Both the position numbers and the translations under genes were made by a program. The notes under the pieces are model-generated. The model made no database searches, was not told the DNA's origin, and saw only the letters and a list, made by a program, of their open reading frames with translations. Positions 25,642 to 34,266 of a DNA stretch of 64,000 nt are shown piece by piece. This stretch comes from Chitinophagales bacterium (GTDB taxonomy: Bacteria > Bacteroidota > Bacteroidia > Chitinophagales > UBA10324): contig JANWWJ010000007.1 of NCBI GenBank assembly GCA_025056305.1, forward strand, positions 23,472 through 87,471, read 5' to 3'. Within the stretch, counting starts at the first letter, position 1, and each line of letters begins with the position of its first letter.

Positions 25642-26676
25642 ATGGTACGCATTGGTCATCTGCAATTAGGTGATTTCCCATTGTTGCTGGCACCCATGGA
25701 GGACGTCAGCGATCCCCCGTTTCGCGTCTTGTGCAAAAGGCACGGAGCAGATCTTATGTTTACGGAATTCATCTCATCAGAAGGGCTGATCCGCCATGCG
25801 GAAAAAAGCGTGCGCAAACTGGATCTCTACGACGAAGAACGGCCAATCGGTATTCAAATCTTCGGGGGTAATATTGAAGTGATGGCTGATTGTGTGGAAA
25901 TTATTGAAGCGGCTAACCCCGATTTGATCGATATAAATTACGGCTGCCCGGTCAAGGCCGTTACCTGCAAAGGGGCAGGTGCAGCTATTTTGAAGGATGT
26001 GCCCAAAATGGTGGAAATGACGGCCCGTATCGTGCGTCGAAGCCGCCTGCCGGTCACCGTAAAAACCAGATTGGGCTGGGATGCTTCCTCCATCAACATT
26101 ATGGAGGTAGCTGAGCGTTTACAGGATGTCGGCATCGCTGCCTTGACCATTCATGGCCGAACCCGTGAGCAGATGTACAAGGGCAAGGCTAATTGGGATT
26201 TGATTGGCGAGGTAAAAAACAACCCCCGTATTCGCATACCTATCTTTCTAAATGGCGATGTCACTACGCCGCAGCAGGCTTTGTATATCCGGCAGCGGTA
26301 CGGAGTGGATGGCATCATGATCGGTAGGGCCGCCATTGGCAATCCATGGATATTCAATCAAATCAAGCATTTTTTGGCTACCGGTACAGAATTGCCTCCG
26401 CCCTCCGTCGCAGAGCGAGTGGAAGCCGTGCGCATGCATTTACGACGTTCTCTGGAATGGAAGGGAGAGCGGCTGGGTCTATTGGAAATGCGCCGCCATT
26501 ACGGCAACTATTTCCGCGACTTGCCGGGCATCAAAGCTTTTCGCGATCAACTGGTGCGGCTCGATACACCCCAAGCCGTCTTCAGTGTGCTCGAGCAAAT
26601 AGAAAACCATTACAGCCAGCATCAACCTTTTCAAACCACAAGCCCATCAGCAGCACTAATCCCGGTAGGGATTTAA
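25642..26676 (+). CDS. dusB: tRNA-dihydrouridine synthase B
   Basis: FMN enzyme that reduces uridines in the tRNA D-loop. It shows LLAPMEDVSDPPFRVLCKRHG, DINYGCPVKAVTCKGAGAAIL with the catalytic Cys, the KTRLGWD stretch, LTIHGRTREQMYKGKANW and FLNGDVTTPQQAL with GVDGIMIGRAAIGNPWIF for FMN phosphate binding. The C-terminal helical domain ends around residue 320. I take the ATG at 25642, which has GGAAGC just upstream; a GTG at 25612 would add ten residues. The next gene follows 38 bp later on the same strand. Confidence 0.95.
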   Translation: MVRIGHLQLGDFPLLLAPMEDVSDPPFRVLCKRHGADLMFTEFISSEGLIRHAEKSVRKLDLYDEERPIGIQIFGGNIEVMADCVEIIEAANPDLIDINYGCPVKAVTCKGAGAAILKDVPKMVEMTARIVRRSRLPVTVKTRLGWDASSINIMEVAERLQDVGIAALTIHGRTREQMYKGKANWDLIGEVKNNPRIRIPIFLNGDVTTPQQALYIRQRYGVDGIMIGRAAIGNPWIFNQIKHFLATGTELPPPSVAERVEAVRMHLRRSLEWKGERLGLLEMRRHYGNYFRDLPGIKAFRDQLVRLDTPQAVFSVLEQIENHYSQHQPFQTTSPSAALIPVGI

Positions 26677-26714
26677 TTATGTTTGATCTAATTTCTGTCC
26701 GGTAACGCTGTTTT

Positions 26715-27818
26715 ATGATGATTTGTTTAATTCGACTTTCGGTGCATGTTGTTTTGCTGGGGTTGGTGCTGAGCGTTGGTGCTCAGCCGTATTCTGTTTT
26801 CGTCAATTTGCGCGATGAGTTTATCGTGCTCGACGACAGCATCTTTCGTCGGTTGGACTTTCTTCCCCCGCGCAATCACCAAGTAGGGGGGAATGCTGTC
26901 GTTTTCACGGATAATCGAGGAGATTTACGCATTTATCAATATGGAAAAATGCATAAGCCCTTCGATGCCGTGGTCAGCGAATACGGGGTGAGTGCCTCAC
27001 TCATCTACCTGCGAACGCCCGGAGGGCTCTATATATGGGAGGAAGAACGGCCCATCCTGTTAACCCGATTTCCGGGCACCTACGTGCTTACCGATAGCTT
27101 GTTTGCATGGCTCGATGCAGCCACACGTAACTTTCATGTTTATTACCGGGGCCGGCAGCAACTAGTCATGGAAGCGGCCAGCGTCAATCCGGCAGTGAAA
27201 ATGGTAGCCGCTGGACCCAACATCATCGCCTTCAAACCCTATGAAGGGGTACTGAACGCCTTCTGGAACGATCAAGTGTTTGACCTGCAACCCGCTAACC
27301 CCCAACGTATGGTCGCCGGAACCGACTTACTGGCCTACACCGATCTTCATGAACCGGGGTTGCATGTTTTTTACCGAGGCGACGAGTACACCTTAGAACA
27401 GTTTAATCCTCAGAGTTTTCAGGTCGGCAATGGAACAGTGGCCTTCATCAATCGGGAGGGCCAGTTTCGTGTATTTCAAAACGGGGATTTGTTCGATTTG
27501 GGAAATTATCAGCCTCAACTGCTCGTCGTTAAAGACAATGTCGTGTTGTTTTCCGACGAATTGCAACAGACGCAGGTGTTGTACAACGGAGAACTTTACA
27601 AGCTGGATAATTATATTATAGAAAACTATTATGTAAATCAAAACAGTGTCTTGTTTATGGATCGCAGCGGGCGTTGGCAGCATTTTTATGCCGGCATGCT
27701 TAATCCCTTGCCGCCGGCTTCGTACTTGTCCACTCGCCTGGATTACGATGTGGTACAGGCTGAAATGCAGGGAAAAAAGTTTCGATTTCTGGTCCGCGGC
27801 CGTCTCCTGGACTATTGA
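26715..27818 (+). CDS. Secreted repeat protein, probable beta-propeller, unrecognised family
   Basis: I do not recognise this 367-residue protein. It has a clean signal peptide (LSVHVVLLGLVLSVGA, cleavage before QPYSVF). The mature part repeats a unit of about 35-45 residues roughly seven or eight times: a start V.xN.V.F, then D..G, then VFY.G or VLYNG, then L..Y.P. Clear copies are VGNGTVAFINREGQFRVFQN, VKDNVVLFSDELQQTQVLYN and VNQNSVLFMDRSGRWQHFYA. Each unit looks like a four-stranded blade, so a seven- or eight-bladed propeller is likely. There is no T9SS sorting domain, lipobox or enzymatic motif, so a periplasmic location is expected. It follows dusB by 38 bp and converges on comM. Function unknown. 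Confidence 0.65.
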   Translation: MMICLIRLSVHVVLLGLVLSVGAQPYSVFVNLRDEFIVLDDSIFRRLDFLPPRNHQVGGNAVVFTDNRGDLRIYQYGKMHKPFDAVVSEYGVSASLIYLRTPGGLYIWEEERPILLTRFPGTYVLTDSLFAWLDAATRNFHVYYRGRQQLVMEAASVNPAVKMVAAGPNIIAFKPYEGVLNAFWNDQVFDLQPANPQRMVAGTDLLAYTDLHEPGLHVFYRGDEYTLEQFNPQSFQVGNGTVAFINREGQFRVFQNGDLFDLGNYQPQLLVVKDNVVLFSDELQQTQVLYNGELYKLDNYIIENYYVNQNSVLFMDRSGRWQHFYAGMLNPLPPASYLSTRLDYDVVQAEMQGKKFRFLVRGRLLDY

Positions 27819-27825
27819 TCAGGGA

Positions 27826-29427
27826 TTACATCAGCCAACGCTCTTTGTCCAGGCTGCGGTACTGAATGGCCTCGGCCAGGTCAGAAAGCTGGATCTCAGC
27901 AGAGCCGTTGAGGTCGGCAATGGTCCGTGCTACTTTGAGAATACGGTCGTATGCCCGGGCCGACAAGCCTAACTTGTCCATAGCTGCCTTGATGAGCTGA
28001 TCTCCCCCTGCAGGCAAATGACAATATTGGCGCATCAGTGAGGGGGTCATCTGTGCATTGCTATGGATTCCGTCACAATGGCGGAACCGCTCAGCCTGCC
28101 GCTGCCGGGCGGCCACAACCCGCTTGCGGATCACCTCGCTGGGTTCGCCACGCTGCGTTGCCGATAGATCTCGGTAGGGCACAGGAGTGACTTCCACGTG
28201 CAGGTCTATGCGATCCATAAGTGGACCGGAAATCTTATTCAAGTATTTTTGAATAGAAGTCGGAGGACAAACACACTCTTTTTCCGGATGGTTGTAGTAA
28301 CCGCAGGGGCAGGGGTTCATTGCCGCTACCAACATGAAGTTGGCCGGATACTCTACGGAAAAACGGGCGCGCGAGATAACAACACGCCTTTCTTCCATCG
28401 GCTGGCGGAGTACTTCCAGCACCGATCGTTTGAACTCGGGCAGTTCGTCCAGAAACAACACGCCGTTATGAGCCAGTGAAATTTCTCCCGGTTGCGGATG
28501 AATACCTCCCCCTACCAAAGCCACATCGCTGATGGTGTGATGCGGAGCACGAAAAGGGCGTACCGACAACAGCGAGGTGTGGGGCGCTAATTTTCCCGCT
28601 ACCGAATGAATCTTGGTAGTCTCTAAAGCTTCTTGCAGGGTTAAAGGAGGCAGAATGGAAGGAAGGCGGCGGGCCAACATCGTCTTACCGGCTCCCGGCG
28701 GTCCGATCAAAATCAGGTTGTGACCTCCGGCAGCAGCAATTTCCAAGGCCCTCTTTATGTTTTCCTGACCCTTAACATCGGCAAAATCAAATTCGGATTG
28801 CTGTTGTTGTTGCTGTCGAGCAAATTCTGCACGGGTGTCCACAACGATTTGATCCAGTTTTCGATGGCCATTGAAAAAGGACACCACATCACGCAGATGA
28901 TCGGCTGCAAATACGTCGAGTTTGTTTACGATCGCCGCTTCCCGCGCATTGGCGCGCGGCAGAATAAAACCGGTAAAACCTTCTTTTCTGGCCTGAATGG
29001 CAATGGGTAATGCTCCGGTTATGGGCTGCAGCGAGCCGTCCAACGACAGCTCGCCCATGATGATGTATTTTGAAAGTTGCGATACATCTATTTGTCCGGT
29101 AGCAGCAAGAATGCCAATGGCCATGGTTAAATCGTAACAACTCCCCTCTTTGCGCAGGTCGGCTGGCGATAGGTTGATTACGGTTTTTTGGCGTGGCATG
29201 CGGTAGCCACAATGCTTGATCGCAGATTCAATGCGATGGATGGCTTCTTTTACGGCATTGTCCGGCAGTCCGACGATAAAAACTTTGATGCCGGGCATGA
29301 TGGTTACCTCAACGGTAATTGTCAGTGCGTTGATTCCGTCTACAGCACTGCCGAAGACGCGCACCATAGGGTGCATCGTATGTGACTCAAGCTCGTCAGC
29401 TTCTTCCAGCCATTCTTCTGCTTCCAT
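27826..29427 (-). CDS. comM: YifB/ComM family Mg-chelatase-like AAA+ ATPase
   Basis: ComM is a hexameric helicase that promotes branch migration during natural transformation in several bacteria. Order: an N-terminal Lon-S5-like domain (VFGSAVDGINALTITVEV, LPDNAVKEAIHRIESAI, VINLSPADLRKEGSCYDL), AAA+ core with Walker A GPPGAGKTMLARRLPSILPP, Walker B GVLFLDELPEF, then a Cys-rich loop (CPCGYYNHPEKECVCPP) and the Mg_chelatase C-terminal lid. The family normally starts at the V-R-V-F-G-S-A segment (ATG at 29367); the ATG at 29427 adds about 20 residues rich in Glu. A near-consensus box TACTTTTA about 23 nt before 29427 supports the longer form. Confidence 0.9.
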   Translation of the reverse strand: MEAEEWLEEADELESHTMHPMVRVFGSAVDGINALTITVEVTIMPGIKVFIVGLPDNAVKEAIHRIESAIKHCGYRMPRQKTVINLSPADLRKEGSCYDLTMAIGILAATGQIDVSQLSKYIIMGELSLDGSLQPITGALPIAIQARKEGFTGFILPRANAREAAIVNKLDVFAADHLRDVVSFFNGHRKLDQIVVDTRAEFARQQQQQQSEFDFADVKGQENIKRALEIAAAGGHNLILIGPPGAGKTMLARRLPSILPPLTLQEALETTKIHSVAGKLAPHTSLLSVRPFRAPHHTISDVALVGGGIHPQPGEISLAHNGVLFLDELPEFKRSVLEVLRQPMEERRVVISRARFSVEYPANFMLVAAMNPCPCGYYNHPEKECVCPPTSIQKYLNKISGPLMDRIDLHVEVTPVPYRDLSATQRGEPSEVIRKRVVAARQRQAERFRHCDGIHSNAQMTPSLMRQYCHLPAGGDQLIKAAMDKLGLSARAYDRILKVARTIADLNGSAEIQLSDLAEAIQYRSLDKERWLM

Positions 29428-29494
29428 ATTCAGCGATAACCAATATGTTGCCTAAAAGTAAGTGTTCGGTTTTAAAAAACCACGCTGAACAAGC

Positions 29495-30172
29495 TCAAAA
29501 CCGGATTTCTGAATTTAGATCATCGGTGGGCCAGCGGTCAGGTTGCCTGAGACATTTGTTCAGCAGTTTTAAAAAATCGTGGCGCAGCATCGGTTGTGCA
29601 CCCATTTGTTCCAAAAACGGATTGGGTAGCTGGCAATCAATTACCTCAAAAGGCAGACGGCACAAGTGCACCAGAGCAATTTTTCCTGCATTAGGCAGGG
29701 CCGAAAAAATGCTCTCACCACAAAACATGCTTCCCATGACTACACCGTACAGACCGCCGGCAAGCTGCTGTTCCTGCCACACTTCAATACTGATGGCTTT
29801 ACCCAACTCATGGAGCTGGGTATATGTATCAATAAAAACTTCATCTATCCATGTCAAGCCTTTCTGACGTTGGTGAGTCTGGGCACAAGCTTGAATGAGG
29901 GTATGAAAGCACTTGTTAACCGTTACGTGAAACCGGTTTTTTCGCAGTAAGCTGCGCAAGCTATGGCTGATGTGTAACTGGGTAGGAAATAAGACCATTC
30001 GGATAGGCGGGCTATACCAAAAGACCACATTCTGGCTTCGATGCCAGGGAAAAATGCCCTTGCGGTAGGCAGCTATTACCATTGGTGGGGTAAGTTGTAA
30101 GCTAATGCCCACCAAACCATCAGGAGCCGCCTCTTCAGGATGTGGAAATCGAGTGCCGCTTATAAAGGTCAT
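29495..30172 (-). CDS. aat: Leucyl/phenylalanyl-tRNA--protein transferase
   Basis: Adds Leu or Phe to proteins starting with Arg or Lys, feeding them to the ClpS/ClpAP N-degron route. Motifs: DGLVGISLQLTPPMVIAAYR followed by KGIFPW, FWYSPPIRMVLFP, TWIDEVFIDTYTQLHELGKA, SIEVWQ, LAGGLYGVVMGSMFCGESIF and IDCQLPNPFLEQMGAQPMLR. The ATG at 30172 gives the family-like N-terminus (MTFISGTRFPHPEEA); an ATG at 30262 would add 30 residues and push into the paaR promoter. A one-base-short box (TAATTTGC) lies about 20 nt before the chosen start. It is divergent from the TetR gene. Confidence 0.92.
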   Translation of the reverse strand: MTFISGTRFPHPEEAAPDGLVGISLQLTPPMVIAAYRKGIFPWHRSQNVVFWYSPPIRMVLFPTQLHISHSLRSLLRKNRFHVTVNKCFHTLIQACAQTHQRQKGLTWIDEVFIDTYTQLHELGKAISIEVWQEQQLAGGLYGVVMGSMFCGESIFSALPNAGKIALVHLCRLPFEVIDCQLPNPFLEQMGAQPMLRHDFLKLLNKCLRQPDRWPTDDLNSEIRF

Positions 30173-30261
30173 ATTCAGGCTTGTAAGCAAATTAACACAC
30201 TTCAATGAAGGTGCAGGCCAATGGTGGCTGGGAAACTTTTGTTCCTGAGCTTCATGAAACA

Positions 30262-30292
30262 TTGTAGCGAATACAGCTTTATGCTAATTTTG
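30262..30292 (+). promoter_or_regulatory. Promoter of the TetR-paaABCD cluster
   Basis: TTG at 30262-30264 (within ATTG), 20 nt, then a perfect TAATTTTG at 30285-30292. Element identity and spacing both fit the Bacteroidota -33 / -7 promoter. Transcription should start near 30296, inside the operator described separately, giving a leader of about 14 nt. Confidence 0.65.
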
Positions 30293-30306
30293 CTAACGAA
30301 TGTTAG
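30293..30306. promoter_or_regulatory. Likely operator for the adjacent TetR regulator
   Basis: CTAACGAATGTTAG, with 5-bp inverted arms CTAAC / GTTAG, immediately abuts the -7 box and covers the expected transcription start, 3 bp before the TetR ATG. It agrees at all but one defined position with the pseudopalindrome CNAACGNNCGTTNG that I recall for Thermus thermophilus PaaR, a TetR repressor of phenylacetate genes released by phenylacetyl-CoA. This supports self-regulated repression. Confidence 0.6.
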
Positions 30307-30309
30307 TTT

Positions 30310-30909
30310 ATGGGTGAAAGAAAGTCAGCCGATCGAAAAGACCAAATAGCCAAAGTAGCCAGCGAGTACTTTCATGAGAAAGGATACATGGCTGTAAGCA
30401 TGCGCGATTTAGCCAAAGAGGTTGGCATCGAGGCTGCAAGTTTTTATAATCACTTTGATTCAAAAGCAAGTATCCTTAAAGAAATCTGTTTTCGCATGGC
30501 CGATGAGTTTTTCACCGGCCTAAACGAGGCGCTCAGCGAACACAATTCGCCTTCCGAACAGCTCAAAGCCATCATCCGTAAGCATATTGAAGTAGTGCTC
30601 AAAAACTTTTCGGCCTCGGCAGTGTTTTTCCGAGAATGGCGCCATCTGAGCGAGCCATGGTTACAGCAGTTTCTAGAGCTGCGTCGCCGCTACGAAGAAC
30701 AGGTGCGTCAGGTATTAAACCGGGGCATGGCCAGCGGGGCCTTTCGGAAAGCAGACCAGCATGTGATGGTTTATGCCCTTTTTAGCCTGATCAATGGCTT
30801 GCATGAATGGCCTGATGTTCAAAGACATTTTTCTGCGGCTGAAATCGCCGACCGCATTGCTTCGCTCTTTTTAGAGGGCATTTCGAATGCCTCTGCTCAA
30901 AAATCATAA
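30310..30909 (+). CDS. TetR family regulator, PaaR-like
   Basis: A 199-residue TetR repressor: the N-terminal helix-turn-helix is DQIAKVASEYFHEKGYMAVS followed by MRDLAKEVGIEAASFYNHF, then a ligand-binding helical domain of the TetR_C KstR2-like kind (FFREWRHLSEPW). It stands 21 bp before paaA on the same strand and its own promoter carries a palindrome matching known PaaR sites, so the natural inference is that it controls the epoxidase genes and itself in response to phenylacetyl-CoA. Ligand is inferred only from context. Confidence 0.85.
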   Translation: MGERKSADRKDQIAKVASEYFHEKGYMAVSMRDLAKEVGIEAASFYNHFDSKASILKEICFRMADEFFTGLNEALSEHNSPSEQLKAIIRKHIEVVLKNFSASAVFFREWRHLSEPWLQQFLELRRRYEEQVRQVLNRGMASGAFRKADQHVMVYALFSLINGLHEWPDVQRHFSAAEIADRIASLFLEGISNASAQKS

Positions 30910-30930
30910 AAATCATAAACCCATTTGGTT

Positions 30931-31914
30931 ATGTACGGTGGTGGTTATGTGTTTTGCGAACCTGACGTGCACGGCCAACCCGACGATCCGGAACGGTTAG
31001 CTGAATTCGAAGCACGTATTGACCGTGGGGAGAAAATCGAACCCCAAGACTGGATGCCCTACGAGTACCGGCGGCAATTGATCCGTCTGATCGAACAACA
31101 TGCCCACAGTGAAATTATGGGGGCATTGCCGGAAGGAGCTTGGATTACACGGGCACCGGGTTTCAAGCGTAAGCTGGCCCTCATTGCCAAAGTGCAGGAT
31201 GAGGTGGGTCATGCTCAATTGCTGTATAGTGCTGCTGAAACTTTAGGCAAGTCGCGCGCCGATATGGTTAATGACCTGCTAAGCGGTAAATCCAAGTACA
31301 GCAATGTGTTCAACTATCCGGCAAAAACGTGGGCTGATGTTACGGTGATCGGCTTTTTGATTGATGCTGCCGCCATCGTCAATCAGGTGGCTAACTCCAA
31401 AGGAAGTTATGGCCCTTATTGCCGTGCGTTGGAACGAATCTGTTATGAAGAGTCATTTCACCTCAAGCAAGGTTATGATGCTTTTGTGGCCTTAGCTACC
31501 GGCACCAAACGGCAACGGGAAATGCTGCAAGATGCCATCAATCGGTGGTACCGGCCCATCATTCATTTCTTTGGGCCTCCAGACAATGAATCGGTGCACA
31601 GCAAGCAACTCATGCGCTGGAAGGTCAAGATGGCCTCTAATGACGAGATGCGCAATCAATTTTTGGATGCTTACGTACCAAAAGTCCTTGAATTGGGTTT
31701 GACCTTTCCGGATCCGGAATTGCGCAAAGACCCCCAGACAGGGCGCTGGCATTACGGCGATCCAGATTGGGCAGAGTTTTATCGGGTTATTAACGGTGAC
31801 GGGCCGTGTAATGCCGAACGGCTTTCGGCGCGCCGTCTTGCCGAAGAAAACGGCCGATGGATCCGGCAGGCCATCATGAATCCTCAGCAAAAATTCACAA
31901 TTCCTTTTGCCTGA
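30931..31914 (+). CDS. paaA: 1,2-phenylacetyl-CoA epoxidase, catalytic subunit PaaA
   Basis: Di-iron oxygenase subunit that epoxidises the ring of phenylacetyl-CoA, the key step of aerobic phenylacetate breakdown. Carboxylate and His ligands are visible in [32 protein letters not shown] and [15 protein letters not shown], matching the ferritin-like four-helix site. At 327 residues it is full length. The ATG at 30931 is used rather than a TTG two codons upstream; the sequence then starts [11 protein letters not shown]. It overlaps nothing but ends 2 bp before paaB. Confidence 0.95.
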   Translation: MYGGGYVFCEPDVHGQPDDPERLAEFEARIDRGEKIEPQDWMPYEYRRQLIRLIEQHAHSEIMGALPEGAWITRAPGFKRKLALIAKVQDEVGHAQLLYSAAETLGKSRADMVNDLLSGKSKYSNVFNYPAKTWADVTVIGFLIDAAAIVNQVANSKGSYGPYCRALERICYEESFHLKQGYDAFVALATGTKRQREMLQDAINRWYRPIIHFFGPPDNESVHSKQLMRWKVKMASNDEMRNQFLDAYVPKVLELGLTFPDPELRKDPQTGRWHYGDPDWAEFYRVINGDGPCNAERLSARRLAEENGRWIRQAIMNPQQKFTIPFA

Positions 31915-31916
31915 TC

Positions 31917-32321
31917 ATGGAAACAGCCGACCGTCACTTGCTCAGTACAAGCGTAGATCCGCGACTTCAGCGCGTACAGCGACATGCGACAGAATTCCAT
32001 TTGCTTGAGCAGCCTGAAGAGTGGCAAACTTTTGAGGTGTTCCATCAGCGACGGCGAGGCGAACATCATGTTCATGTAGGATCCGTGCATGCTCCTGATG
32101 CTGAAATGGCTTTGGTTTTTGCCAAAGAGCAGTTCGCCCGTCGGCAGCAATGCGCTTCCCTATGGGTAGTGGCGTCTGCCCATATCCATAGCCTCGGCTA
32201 TCAAAACGAAGACATGTTTGCCACTACTACTGAAAAAACCTATCGCGAAGCCAGTGGATACCGATTACGGCACAAGATCCAGGCTTATAAACAATCGGTG
32301 CAGCATGAATCCAATAGTTGA
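31917..32321 (+). CDS. paaB: 1,2-phenylacetyl-CoA epoxidase subunit PaaB
   Basis: Small non-catalytic subunit of the epoxidase that helps bridge PaaA-PaaC units. The core reads WQTFEVFHQRRRGEHHVHVG, then SVHAPDAEMALVFAKEQFAR and SLWVVASAHI, matching the family. A poorly conserved first ~30 residues precede it. The ATG at 31917 lies 2 bp after the paaA stop; a frame-extending upstream ATG inside paaA is unlikely. The end overlaps paaC by 17 bp. Length 134 residues is a little above the usual ~95 because of the N-terminal extension and a tail. Confidence 0.92.
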   Translation: METADRHLLSTSVDPRLQRVQRHATEFHLLEQPEEWQTFEVFHQRRRGEHHVHVGSVHAPDAEMALVFAKEQFARRQQCASLWVVASAHIHSLGYQNEDMFATTTEKTYREASGYRLRHKIQAYKQSVQHESNS

Positions 32322-33057
32322 GCTGATTACCAAATTGGGTGACGATGCCTTCATCCTTGGGCATCGCCACAGCGAATGGACTGGCCTGGGTCCCATATTG
32401 GAAGAAGATATTGCTATGTCTTCTATGGCTCAAGACAAGATCGGCCATGCATTAGCACTGTACACGATCCTACACGAACAATTTGGAGGCCCTGATCCCG
32501 ACACCATAGGCTTTCTCCGTAACGAAAAAGAATTTCGTTGCTGTCATTTAGTGGAATATCCTAATGGAGAGTATGATTTTACACTGGTACGCCATTTTCT
32601 GTTTGACCATGCCGAGTTGTTGCGCTATCAACTTTTGCGCCAATCGACTTTTGCTCCTTTGGCACGCTTTGCCGCGAAAGTGATGGGTGAACTTAAGTAT
32701 CATGTGCTCCATGCGGACTCGCTGATGCAGCGGCTGGCTTTAGGCAACGAGGAAAGTCATGCGCGTCTGCAGGCTTCGTTAACAGAGGCTTTTCCTTTAG
32801 CAGCAGGAATATTTGAAAAAAGTCCATATGAAGACCAGCTGATCGCTGAGGGCGTCTTTGCGGGCGAAGCTTTGCTTCAGCAACAATGGCTTAAGGAGAT
32901 CGAACAACGGGTACAAGCCTGGGACTTGCACCTTCCAGAAGCGCGGGAACCTCTGGCTGGCCTGGGCGGTCGTTACGGCTATCACACGCCTTATTTGCAA
33001 CCCCTGCTGGATGAGTTAACCAGTGTGTTTCGTTCCGAAGAAAATGCATCATGGTAA
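32305..33057 (+). CDS. paaC: 1,2-phenylacetyl-CoA epoxidase subunit PaaC
   Basis: Structural partner of PaaA with the same ferritin-like fold but no functional metal site in known homologues. Motifs: KLGDDAFILGHRHSEWTGLG, EEDIAMSSMAQDKIGHALAL, LVRHFLFDHAELLRYQLL and KVMGELKYHVLHAD. The ATG at 32305 gives MNPIVELITKLGDD and overlaps the end of paaB by 17 bp, typical of tight coupling. Length 250 residues is normal. Confidence 0.93.
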   Translation: MNPIVELITKLGDDAFILGHRHSEWTGLGPILEEDIAMSSMAQDKIGHALALYTILHEQFGGPDPDTIGFLRNEKEFRCCHLVEYPNGEYDFTLVRHFLFDHAELLRYQLLRQSTFAPLARFAAKVMGELKYHVLHADSLMQRLALGNEESHARLQASLTEAFPLAAGIFEKSPYEDQLIAEGVFAGEALLQQQWLKEIEQRVQAWDLHLPEAREPLAGLGGRYGYHTPYLQPLLDELTSVFRSEENASW

Positions 33058-33563
33058 CAACCCATACGCTGAGTGACCCAACGTTTATGACGGCCGACCA
33101 AGTGCTGCAGGCGCTGCACGATGTTCACGATCCTGAAATTCCTGCATTGTCGATAGTGGACTTGGGCATGATTGGCGAATTAATCATTCAGGGAGAAAAC
33201 ATAACTGTTAAGCTGATTCCCACCTTTATCGCGTGTCCGGCTTTAGATTGGATTCGCCATCAGGTGAAAGAACGCCTCAAGCAAATGGGTTTTCGCAAAG
33301 TGGAAGTCGTACACGACGATCAAACGGTTTGGACTTCTGATCGCATCAGTGAAGAAGGGCGCCGCAAGCTTCAGGCCTTTGGACTGACGCCACCTGCGCG
33401 AAATTGTGGCCGATGGACCGAAGCATCGCTGGCGGCAGTTACGTGTCCGCATTGCGGAAGCAGCAACACGGTTTTAAGGTCTTTTTTCGGCTCCACACTC
33501 TGTCGGAGCACCCACTATTGCAACCAGTGCCGCCAGGTTTTTGAATCTTTTAAGCCTGTTTAA
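33051..33563 (+). CDS. paaD: Phenylacetate pathway iron-sulfur/maturation-type protein PaaD
   Basis: PaaD has an N-terminal MIP18/DUF59 domain and a C-terminal zinc ribbon; it is required for an active epoxidase, probably in metal-centre assembly. Here the DUF59 part contains HDPEIPALSIVDLGMI and the Cys motif TFIACPALDWIRHQVKE, and the tail holds CPHCGSSNT followed by CNQC, four Cys for a ribbon. It overlaps paaC by 7 bp. The next expected gene, the ferredoxin reductase paaE, is absent; nadD follows after 61 bp. Confidence 0.9.
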   Translation: MVTTHTLSDPTFMTADQVLQALHDVHDPEIPALSIVDLGMIGELIIQGENITVKLIPTFIACPALDWIRHQVKERLKQMGFRKVEVVHDDQTVWTSDRISEEGRRKLQAFGLTPPARNCGRWTEASLAAVTCPHCGSSNTVLRSFFGSTLCRSTHYCNQCRQVFESFKPV

Positions 33564-33624
33564 AAGTAGTAGGGCTACAACGCCCGTTCATCCTAAAAAA
33601 TAAATACAAGTTCTTTTTTTATTT

Positions 33625-34203
33625 ATGCATGAGATGACCGGCTTGTTTTTTGGCACCTTTAATCCAATCCATATAGGCCATGTTCTCGTGGCGGAGTATC
33701 TGGCTGACTATGCCGGCTTGAAGCGAGTGTGGTTTATATTATCGCCAATGAGTCCTTTTAAACAAAACACTCCGCAGGTCTTGGCGAAACATAGATTTTT
33801 AATGATAAAAAAAGCCATAAAGGGTAATCCGCGATTTTTCGTTCATGATATCGAGCTGCATATGCCCACCCCGTCCTATACTGTGGATACATTAAAGGCT
33901 TTGCACAAACGTTATCCAAGTCGTGAGTTCATCCTCATGATGGGATCAGATACCTTAGCCGGTATGCCACATTGGAAAGAAGGAACACATTTAATGCAGA
34001 AATATCAAATTTTGGTTTATCCGAGGTCAAGTGCAGATATTTCTCAGTGGAAAAGTTGGAAGAACATTCAGGTGGTGGAGGGGCCAAGGGTAGATGTTTC
34101 AAGCACGCAAATTCGCGCATTGATCAAAGCAGGACGCTCGGTGCGCTATTTGGTCCCCGAATTCACGCGCCGATACATTGTTGAAAACCATTTGTATAAA
34201 TAA
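33625..34203 (+). CDS. nadD: Nicotinate-nucleotide adenylyltransferase
   Basis: Adenylylates NaMN to NaAD in NAD synthesis. The nucleotidyltransferase motifs are LFFGTFNPIHIGHVLVAEYL with its (H/T)xGH site, PSYTVDTLKALHKRYP, LMMGSDTLAGMPHW and the C-terminal VSSTQIRALIKAGRSVRYLV. 192 residues is normal. The ATG at 33625 is preceded by an AT-rich stretch without a clear ribosome-binding site; a second ATG three codons on is an alternative. nadB, another NAD gene, lies on the opposite strand 335 bp beyond its end with the cold-shock gene between. Confidence 0.94.
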   Translation: MHEMTGLFFGTFNPIHIGHVLVAEYLADYAGLKRVWFILSPMSPFKQNTPQVLAKHRFLMIKKAIKGNPRFFVHDIELHMPTPSYTVDTLKALHKRYPSREFILMMGSDTLAGMPHWKEGTHLMQKYQILVYPRSSADISQWKSWKNIQVVEGPRVDVSSTQIRALIKAGRSVRYLVPEFTRRYIVENHLYK

Positions 34204-34222
34204 ACAGCATAAAGCACTGAAA

Positions 34223-34252
34223 CAAGAAAGCCCCCGTGAGGGGGCTTTCTTG
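34223..34252. terminator. Strong bidirectional terminator between nadD and csp
   Basis: A perfect 13-bp stem (left arm begins CAAGAAAGCCCCC) with a GTGA loop. The stem is GC-rich in the middle and A/T at its base, so the right arm ends in CTTTCTTG on the plus strand and likewise on the minus strand. It sits between the convergent nadD and cold-shock genes and should stop both. Confidence 0.85.
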
Positions 34253-34266
34253 CTTGAGCTCCGGCT

